Source: Pleurotus ostreatus/Saccharomyces cerevisiae fusant (taxonomy: Eukaryota; Opisthokonta). Taken from it: a stretch of 24,571 nucleotides of DNA. The stretch covers positions 1 to 24,571 of the forward strand of contig JAMQCK010000408.1 of assembly GCA_024196135.1 (NCBI GenBank), given 5' to 3'. The notes under the pieces are model-generated. The model was not told where the DNA came from and searched no databases. It worked only from the letters and a program-made list of their open reading frames with translations. Positions 17,209 through 24,571 of the stretch are shown one piece after another; position 1 is the stretch's first letter; each line of letters starts with the position of its first letter. A program made the position numbers and the translations under genes.

Positions 17209-19792
17209 CTACTCGTCCATGTCAGCGTCGCCGCCGTCGTCTTCGCCGCCTGCAGGCACCTCCGCCTCATCCCCCGACGACCGCAGCTTCTTTGCAGGCG
17301 ATTCTTGATCACCGGAAGCGACAGTAGTGACCACGGGGCGCTCGTGAGTCAGGCGCTTCTTCCTACCTGAGACCGGTGTCTCAGAACCGTCCCCCTCAGT
17401 ACCAGAAGCGCCGACACCGACAGGCACGCCCTCCGTCTGCGCACTGCTCGAAAGCGCCTTCGCACGCCTGCCCTTCTCCCTCTCCGCTCTCTTCTTAGCC
17501 TTTTTCTCCGCCTCATCCTTTGCCTGCTGCTCCTCCTCCGCCTTCTTCCGCGCGATGGCTTCCTTCTCCACCTCCTTCAGGACCTTCGTTGCGCGAGAAC
17601 TCTCGGCGTCGATACTGTCGGATAGGACGACAATGCTGTCCACGTTGAACGACACCGCTTTCTGGTCTACCTGCCATCGGGAGACGGTGTAGAAGACGAC
17701 CGTGAGCGCATCCCTGTCCAGCATACCCACGAAGCGCGGCCAGTTGCGCTCGTCCTTCAAGTCCTTGAGGGTATCCACGCCCCAGTCGACAGCTTTCGAC
17801 CGAGCGTCGATCACGGGAACTGCAGATATGTAAGACACGGACGAGATCGCGTTTGGAAGGCCTTACTTTCGTCCATGTACTCGAGCACCCCTGCTTTGCG
17901 GAAGTTCTTGGATCCGTCGGAGATCAGCTCGGGCCTCTCCCGCTTCGCCTTCGCGCTCATTGGGTAGCCAGGAACATCGGGCTTCCGACCTGGGGACAGT
18001 CAGGATCGTACATGGATACGAGTATAGCACCTGCTCACCGTCCTTCCCCGGCTTCGTAGAAAAAGCGATGCTACCGTTGTCGTACAGAGGGAATTTGTGA
18101 TGATCATCACCCGAGAACTTAGCCACCTGGTTCAGGCAAGCGAAGATGCGGGCCGGCTCGCCATCGAGAGGGGCGATGCTGATACCGCGACGGGGATCCT
18201 TGTTGAAGATACGACCCTCGGGTCCCACGAAGAAGTCCCTAACGAGCCCGCCTGTCATGCACATCACGGGCGTCCTCTTGTCGGCGACGGTGACGAGCGA
18301 CGTGTCCCGGCTGCGTCTGTCCATGGTCATGAACAACAACCGGGCAGGGTCGATGCGACTGAGGTTGATGTAACCAGCGCCCTCCCTAAAGCCGACGACG
18401 GTAGCGAGTGTCCTGCTCAAAAGTAAGACGGGAGTTCAGCAAGGGCAACACAACGCGCTCACGTCAAAAGATCAAATTGCGGATAGATCTTCTCCAGCGT
18501 AGTGCCGGGGTCCGGGTAGTCCGTAGCGTTCTCCGGACGGTACGCGGAGGTCGAGAAGACCGGGACTTCGCTGTAGGTAAAGTCAGGGACGGAAGTACCA
18601 GGGGGGGTGTAAGACTTTACTCGTATGTATGCATCGTATTATAGACACCCTTAGCGAAGAAATACGGATTGACGCCGTAGTACTTAGTTATAGCGTCCGG
18701 CTTGATCGCCAAGTAGCTTGAAACAGCGTCAGTCCAGTCTCGCAGCAAGAGGCCGAGAACGTACACTGGGTGCCTCTTGTCGAGAACATACATCCTGAAG
18801 TACTGAGCGGCGGGCTGGAGGCCGTTGATATGGACTTGTACGGTCTCGGGACCGGAGACAGCGCCTCTGTAAGCCCCTATAATCAGCGGAGGACACGACG
18901 GAGGGCAGGTTATACGAACAGCGCTTGATGATTGGCAGATGAACTGAACGAAGATGAGTTGATGAACAGGGGCAGCATGATAAAGAGCGACTTACTACGC
19001 TGAGTGCTCGCCATCAGAGTCGGACTCGTCGCTACCAGCACGCGCCCCGGCGCTGCGAGATCCTTGAGCCTAGCAGAACGCGGTCTTCACTCGTTAGACG
19101 CACCCAAGGTCAACCATGTCTTCGTCGTCGCTAGAGGACATGAGCCGACAGAGGGAGAATAAGACGGCGAAGGCTAACCTGTCATTGCGCCCGGTTGGGA
19201 CACCTGCGTCATCGATCGCATCCGGGTGAGCATTCCCCTCGTCTTCGCTGAGGAGACTGTGAGCCCGCGGTCAGGCAAGCGAAAAGGAGGCAGACTAACC
19301 CTTCACCCTCGTCATCTTCTTCCGCTTCATCGTCGATAAACCTAAAGCAAGTCATCAATCTCAAGGTACTCGGTAAAGTCAGTCGACTTACTTGTTCTTT
19401 ACACGTCCGCCACCGTCCTCATCACTATCGTTCCCGCCATTCTCCGTCGCCTGCGTCTGCGAGCCTTCGTCCTCCCCGTCAACCGCCGCAGGCGCAGGCG
19501 CCTCTTCTTGCGCTCCCTCCACCTCAGACGTGTCCATGGGCGGCTGAGCAGCGGCTCCCGACGGCGGTACGGCGGCGTCGTCTGCGCCGGGCGCAGGAGA
19601 AATGATGCGCATGCGCTTCCCGATCTTCGTCCTTTTCGAAGGCGCTTGAGAGGTGGTTTCACCACCCCCTCCGTCGTCGACGTTGCCTTGACTACAATAA
19701 CCGTTAGTACGAGCGAGGCAGGCAGTAAATAAAGGAACTTACAACTCTTTCATATTCACTTGCCGTGTGGAGCGACGAGTAGACTCTGTCAT
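17209..19792 (-). CDS. 680-residue protein of unknown function, 11 exons (gene G1)
   Basis: Exons: 19792-19743, 19691-19392, 19341-19300, 19256-19179, 19130-19104, 19069-18996, 18876-18621, 18570-18463, 18412-18039, 17989-17867 and 17819-17209. All ten junctions are GT-AG and keep a single frame. Residues 1-165 are disordered and acidic, with a basic patch KRTKIGKRMR that could be a nuclear signal. Residues about 185-530 are the ordered core (VQVHINGLQPAAQYFRMYVL, YYGVNPYFFAKGVYNTM, GAGYINLSRIDPARLLFMTM). Residues about 556-599 are a Lys/Glu-rich probable coiled coil, followed by a second low-complexity tail with KKR and KKLR patches. I recognise no catalytic motif or named domain. Intron 5 is only 34 nt and intron 6 is 119 nt; these are the least certain. 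G1 is divergent from G2. Nuclear location is an inference. Confidence 0.75.
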
Positions 19793-19829
19793 AGTTGACG
19801 AAGACGAGTTCTGCAGACGTGTCAGTCGC

Positions 19830-19837
19830 CTTATATA
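19830..19837 (-). promoter_or_regulatory. TATA box of gene G1
   Basis: TATATAAG on the minus strand, with its 3' end 38 nt before the ATG at 19792. The same octamer precedes gene G2 on the other strand. Confidence 0.55.
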
Positions 19838-19842
19838 CATCT

Positions 19843-20905
19843 CTGCATTCGCTAGTCCGACGACATATCTTTGAGTGCGCTTCGCAGCTACTGGGCGAGG
19901 AAAGAAAAATGGTCTTGCCCGGGCTGGCTCCAGGCCGATGAGACAAAAAATTGCAGGACGGCCTTTCGATGGATGATTATGTCAAATTCGCCAAGAGACC
20001 GCGAGACATGCCCCGACCCGGACGCTTGCGCGAAGGCCATTGAAAATCCCTAGTAGTCGCTGAATATGACCTGTAAGCGCCGAAGCAAACACACTTCTCA
20101 TGGTTCTTACTCGTAAAAAGGCAAGGCGAGCAGAGCGACCCATTGTTCGGCAGTCGAAACGTGCAGGCCTGCTGGAGGGAACAGTTTTCCAATGTCTTAC
20201 GTCCACGCTGTGCACATCCGCCGCAGGCACTGTCCGCGAAGCCGAGGCGCAATAGTCCTGAGGAAAATTCAGCACCCGCCCTTCCCTCTACTGATCCGAC
20301 ATCTCTTACCCTCTGCCGAGCTCGCGGCTGCAGTCATCCTTCCGTCAGTCTGGTGGCTCTCGACAGAGAAGGACAGGTAAGACAGAATACCTCGCCGTCG
20401 TTGGTACGTTGCATGCACACCCGACATCCGAGAGATGCCCTGCTGGTCTGGGAGCATGTCAGACACGCGAGCTGTCGGGAACATAGAACGAGGCTCTCAC
20501 ATTGAGCCGAAAGGCAAACATCCTATTTGTCAATGAGAGCTAGGTGGGGCTCTCCGCTCGTCTCTGAGTCGGTTTAGAAACCCATGCGGTCGAGAGCTGG
20601 CGCGGATGTCTTACCGTGAGCAAGGCTGCAATACTATTTGCTGTCTGACTGAAACCAAAAGGCGGGGGCCGCGCGCGACGCTGAAGGTAAATCATTTTCT
20701 GTCATACACATCCGCACCATTGCACGCGCGACACCGGAACACGGCCGAGCCACGCTCTGGACGAGCGGGACTGCAAACGATTCGTCAAAGGATGGCCGGG
20801 AGAACGGATGACCTTGGCGAGAGGATGAGTGATCAAATCGTCGGTGTTGTGCTCGAGCGAAAAGCGCAAATTTCTAAGTCCACATCGTCAGTAGTGCTGT
20901 ACTGG
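19843..20905. other. divergent promoter region between G1 and G2, no supported gene
   Basis: About 1.1 kb separates the two divergent TATA boxes. Open frames here (plus 20143-20505, plus 20606-20992, minus 19982-20275) have Arg/Ser-rich translations without domain character. The last one on the plus strand overlaps the G2 start in another frame. I read the stretch as shared upstream sequence of the pair. I could not define specific binding sites. Confidence 0.5.
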
Positions 20906-20909
20906 CACG

Positions 20910-20917
20910 TATATAAG
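20910..20917 (+). promoter_or_regulatory. TATA box of gene G2
   Basis: TATATAAG, 64 nt before the ATG at 20982. The spacing allows a transcript start about 30 nt downstream and a leader of about 35 nt. Confidence 0.55.
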
Positions 20918-20981
20918 TTTCACCTATGCAGTCGGTCCCATCCACATTCATCGAGCGACGCCCCACCTTCGTCGACGCGAT

Positions 20982-22251
20982 ATGACCGATAAATTTCCCC
21001 GCTGCTATGATGTGGAAGAGGCCGGTACGTCAATCTTCGATTGCTAGGGGTTTAGCTAATGGATGAGCAGGGGATCGGCTCATGTGGATCACATCATCGC
21101 GCGCTACGATCGCGCCGAAGCTGACGCTGGGTACATTTTTGGTGGTTAGTGATAGAACCGAACACTGGGGTCCGGCACTTACCGCTCAGCAGGATACGGC
21201 AATCGCTTCGCGAGTCGCAATTCGTCCTGCGCAGAACGGGCGCGTCAGGGTCGCAGTCGACCTCCTGACCGACGCGGAGCTTATCTTGGAGGTCAGTGGT
21301 GTTGTCGTCGATGCGGACCTTCCGCCTGTGACGGAGAGACAGCAGTAAGTATCACTTTCGACTCTTTTTGCGATGAGGCACTCATCTTGGGCCAGCGAGA
21401 ACAGAGCGCGCTTCTTGCGTCAGGGTCTAAATCTAGCAGGCTTCCACCAGAAACCGTTCGACGCTGCCATCAAGGCTATCGAGCGGATCCGCCTCTTCTT
21501 CGATCGCTCTGTCGGAGGCGGCGTGCAGGCGGCGGACCACATCACCACGACCGTCGGCCCCGGAATCTCAGCAAGCAGCCGCTACTTTTCGCACAAGAAC
21601 GACGTGGACTCCAAAGACGTCGTTGCTTTCGACGCTGAAGTTGACCCCAAGGGGTACCTCGCCGCGATCGGGTCTTCGACTTTTCTGCACACCAAAGACA
21701 ACGTCGTTAGTTATGTTCAGTATGAAACTGACTCGTTGACGGGTATGGGAACGTACGTGACTTGCAAATGCGGTCTGAGCGACGAAGCTGACCCGCACAC
21801 AGGTACAAAGCATGTTCTCCAGCGGCTATCAAAGCCGGCGACATCGTGACTTGCAAGTTGGCCTTCATGTTGGTACCCATGCCGAAGAAGAGCAACCTCG
21901 GGTGGAAGATGCTTAACGTCTTGAAGGCTGTTTGTGTTATGGACAGCACAGTCACCGAGGTTGGTCTTCTCTGCACTCGCTATCGATGTACATGCTCACC
22001 TTTCATCGAAGGAGGCCAACACGACCGCGGTTCTGGAGGATCTTCAGATTGAACCGGACCCTGTGGAGACGTCTTTGAAGCGAGGCATTGTGAGTTTTGA
22101 GGGTACTCTTGCTGCGCCGCCGAAGAGAAGTCGGCGTATGTCTATTGACGAGGTGAGCGAGAACGCGGACCCAACTCAAGCCTTCGCGACGCAGTCGGCA
22201 CTCCCCGGCGATTTTGTGGCGAACCTTGACTTTGTGGCGGACTTCTCTTAG
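20982..22251 (+). CDS. 341-residue protein of unknown function, six exons (gene G2)
   Basis: Exons: 20982-21024, 21071-21144, 21190-21344, 21396-21752, 21803-21959 and 22012-22251. The introns are 45-52 nt with good donors (GTACGT, GTTAGT, GTAAGT, GTACGT, GTTGGT); the last acceptor is AAG. The chosen start gives MTDKFPRCYDVEEAG, 64 nt after a TATA box. Exon 5 encodes AGDIVTCKLAFMLVPMPKKS followed by KMLNVLKAVCVMDST. This layout recalls, from memory, a large family of uncharacterised Agaricomycete proteins with a 'GDIVE.Q.SFV.VP' block, but I could not check it. The C-terminal exon is disordered with PPKRSRRM (about residues 299-306), a possible nuclear signal. No enzyme motif is seen. Confidence 0.75.
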
Positions 22252-22520
22252 CGTACACTCCCTAGAGTCCCTACTATCGCATCCTTCGAGTGCACGGCTA
22301 GAAGTTGGGCGGGAATAGGCTACCTAGTGTTATTCTTACCATACTTGTCTATCTTATCATGCGGTATCGCACTTCACATCAACCTGAATGCGCAAAGTGA
22401 CCGTTGAGGCGGTCTTGGTGGCAGTTGTGATACTCCGAGGCTGGATCTCTCGCTCTCGTATTGAGATCCCAAGAAAGAGTGTTCATTTCGGCGCCTGACA
22501 GAAAGTAGTCATACAAAAAA
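22252..22520. other. convergent intergenic region between G2 and F-box gene C
   Basis: These 269 bp hold the 3' flanks of two convergent genes. The sequence is AT-richer than its surroundings. I see no open frame or repeat worth naming. Confidence 0.5.
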
Positions 22521-24106
22521 TCAGTCGAAACGCAAGTCATCAATCTGCAAAACCTCCATCAACTCCGAATGCCTACGGCTGCGCAAGTCCTCGTTGTCTG
22601 TAGACACTGTGAGTATATGCGCGTCCGTGTAAATATTCTCGTACCTGGGCACCTAAGGAAAGGCGTGTCGAGAAAGGTTATGCGGCGCCAATGCCCTCCG
22701 CGTAGAATCCTACAGGCAGCGGTGACGTCCTCGCTCGTGACTATGCTGGCGAAGTAGCCGTCCACGAAGATATCGACGACGCCTGCGCGCGTGTGCGTTT
22801 GAACGTCGGGCAAGTAGACGAGCGCTTTCCAATCCGTACGGACGACTTGAAGATGAGGGAGGTCGTCAATCGAGCAACGTCCCCATGTTCCCAGATCTAG
22901 ATATAAACGGCAAAAGATCAGACCAGAACACCAGCGCGTACAAGAACACATACTGGTGACCCTGCTCGCAAAGAAGCCGAGCTCCGTAAGGGTGGAGGCG
23001 CTGTCTCGCAACAGGCGAGACATCACATCCCACTCGCCATGACGGAAGTGCCCGAGGTCGAGAACGAGGACAGCGAGTGATGGGAAATACAGATGTTGCA
23101 AGAGGGACAAGACGCCGCTCCTGATGTCGACGTGAAGAGTCTCCGCCTTCACTCGCGTATCCACTTCTGCCTCAGGACCAGCGACAGCGCCCCACCCCAT
23201 GTCGGACCAGTCCTCGCCCGATTGCCACTCCGGAGACTCTGACGTATGCTTGATCTCGACGGTGCGCACGATTTCGGAGACGCAAACGGTCGTGCCGGGA
23301 ACCCTCCTCGATAGCGCGAAATGCAGCCCACTTCTCGTTGCATTCACGAACCGGAGGACTCGCGCGCGAGCGACCATAGCGTCCATGGTAGACGGCACCC
23401 AGTTACGCTGCAAGGTCGACCACCAACTGCGCTCATTCGTGGTGCTCCCAAGGACGACAGTGCGAGCATTCTCCGGCGCTAGGCCCGCGACGACTGCGAG
23501 AAACGCAAGAGACTCAGGCGACCAACGGCTGGGAAAAGCCACCTCGCGGACGAAGTCGCAGAAGTCGCGACGAAGCTCTTCTGGCATATGAATGAGACGA
23601 CTGAATTAAGGAAGGCGAGAAAGCTCACGGCAAAGCGGAAAGGTGATGTCCAGACCCGGGATGACAATCTGCAGCGAGTGCAAGCCTGTAGAGACCGTCA
23701 GATGATATTTCTCGCCAATTACATCGACCTCACTTTGCGTCCCCGTCATCGCCGCCTGCAGACTCCACTCTCTGAAACTGTAGTAAGGTTCGCCTGCCTT
23801 GATCGTCACTTTGTTCCAGCGGTAGCGACGTGTGAGGTACGCAAGACGTGGGCTTGTCAAAGCGACGCGAGCAACATCGTCTGCGTGGCAGTAGAATAGC
23901 ACTTGCTCGAGGACTTCCAGGGGCAAGTTTTCGAGGGGCGCCCAAGGACGAGGAGTCGCTCGATACCGCCGCTTGATTCCCACCACCAAAGACCCTAGGG
24001 ATCCGAAAGGAAGGAGCTCGAGGATGTACGGCACTGTGCTAGGGATAAGGGCGCCAAGAACGGCGCCTGTAATCAAGAAACAGCAGTTTTGGATGGTGGG
24101 GGCCAT
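22521..24106 (-). CDS. F-box protein with hydrophobic N-terminus (gene C), five exons, paralogue of gene B
   Basis: Exons are 24106-23734, 23685-23629, 23580-22954, 22896-22645 and 22606-22521, giving 464 residues. All four introns (48, 48, 57 and 38 nt) are in phase 1, at the same places as in gene B. Residues about 8-43 are strongly hydrophobic (CCFLITGAVLGALIP and LLPFGSLGSLVVGI), followed by the basic KRRYR. The F-box is at about 54-100 (PLENLPLEVLEQVLFYCHAD, RYRWNKVTIK). Next come the FREW motif, the exon-2 segment LQIVIPGLDITFPL, and a leucine-rich region with SRLLRDS and GGHWRRITF. Start 24106 is the first in-frame ATG; the frame is open further upstream, but only to a GTG. The final exon (ELMEVLQIDDLRFD) depends on a 38-nt intron, the weakest point. 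Expected to be an SCF receptor, possibly membrane-anchored. Confidence 0.75.
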
Positions 24107-24198
24107 GTCGAAGTTCGGGAGAGAGAAGATGAAGGTCGGGACGAAGATGGCGACTGCGCGCTTACGCGCCAACCCTCCGGACACCGGGCACGAGTCAT

Positions 24199-24571
24199 GA
24201 TCTGAACCCCAGTTCTATGTTGACGGAAGCTTAACGATTCTATTCAACGCGGGCGCCTGCCCGCCCTCGGCGTTCATTGTCGACGGCGGCACACACGTGG
24301 CGCTTGAGGTCCGACTGTAAGGGGACTTGTGGATTGTTCCTATTTGCTCGTGTTTGGATGTGGACTGATGGTATTTGTACTTATTGATTTCTTTTTCTTT
24401 TTCTCCATCACATGACCGTGACCGCAGTAGTTATGGGCGTCACACGCAGAGGCACACCTTAGACTTGTTTTCTTTGGTTGTCCCCTCTGCAGGTGCGCCC
24501 CTTCTCAGTTGTATTATATAGGATATTTATCTTTGGTTGTCCCCTCTGCAGTTGTGTGCGCCTCTGGGAGC
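24199..24571. other. non-coding right edge, possible start of another repeat element
   Basis: No coding frame is supported. The stretch contains pyrimidine-rich tracts, a TATTATATAGG motif near 24512 and a duplicated 22-bp segment. TGTAAGGGG at about 24317 would suit an LTR start, but nothing confirms it because the window ends. Confidence 0.35.
24471..24551 (+). repeat. tandem pair of identical 22-bp repeats
   Basis: 24471-24492 and 24530-24551 are identical (core TTTGGTTGTCCCCTCTGCAG), with a 59-bp period. CAGAGGCACAC at about 24447-24457 is a near inverted match to GTGTGCGCCTCTG at about 24554-24566, so the block is bracketed by imperfect inverted repeats. Confidence 0.7.

Noticed and set aside
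18571..18620. Open in-frame extension of G1 exon 8 upstream (reading SYTPPGTSVPDFTY)
   Set aside because: The stretch is open, but it is bounded by GTAAAG and CTACAG with a perfect CTGAC branch site, and removing it as an intron joins exons 7 and 8 in the right phase. The open frame is chance.
19982..20275. Overlapping minus-strand frames of 91 and 97 codons upstream of G1
   Set aside because: They occupy the same DNA in two frames with no recognisable motif, and lie upstream of a well-placed TATA box for G1.
20143..20992. Plus-strand frames of 120 and 128 codons between G1 and G2
   Set aside because: Arg/Ser-rich, no splice logic, and the second overlaps the G2 start in another frame. They fit promoter sequence better than genes.
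1..24571. CRISPR arrays, rRNA, riboswitches or bacterial operons
   Set aside because: No regularly spaced repeats or conserved RNA segments were seen, and the gene structures are clearly eukaryotic.

Overview
The window looks like genomic DNA of a basidiomycete fungus, most likely an Agaricomycete. The evidence is a set of intron-rich genes with short GT-AG introns (mostly 43-57 nt, usually with CTRAY branch sites), several rapidly diverging F-box proteins, a Ty1/copia retrotransposon end, and a Helitron of the fungal type. No bacterial features are present. All splice models were built by hand from the sequence: each joined exon set keeps one open frame with matching intron phases, but none has transcript support.

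Layout. 1-1314 is the 3' part of a copia polyprotein (reverse transcriptase and RNase H), followed by the start of its 3' LTR. 2276-8501 is an F-box neighbourhood: an intronless F-box gene (E, minus, 2276-3751), a decayed F-box paralogue (A, plus, 4000-4871), a two-exon F-box gene (D, minus, 4965-6122), a relic copy of the 5' end of E (6772-6976), and a five-exon F-box gene (B, minus, 7090-8501). 9146-16837 is one open reading frame of 2563 codons on the minus strand. It is an apparently intact Helitron Rep-helicase with an additional C-terminal cysteine-peptidase-like domain. 17209-19792 (minus, 11 exons, 680 aa) and 20982-22251 (plus, 6 exons, 341 aa) are two divergently transcribed genes of unknown function, each with a TATATAAG box. 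22521-24106 holds another five-exon F-box gene (C, minus). Its exon layout and intron phases match gene B exactly. The last 370 bases contain a tandem 22-bp repeat and may be the edge of another repeat element.

How it fits together. The F-box genes would act as substrate-receptor subunits of SCF ubiquitin ligases, a class that expands and decays quickly in Agaricomycetes; here intact, degenerate and fragmentary copies lie side by side. B and C are clear paralogues that now sit on either side of the Helitron and the divergent pair. The Helitron and copia sequences show that this is a transposon-rich accessory region. The most interesting items are the intact Helitron with its peptidase tail, and the undescribed divergent gene pair.
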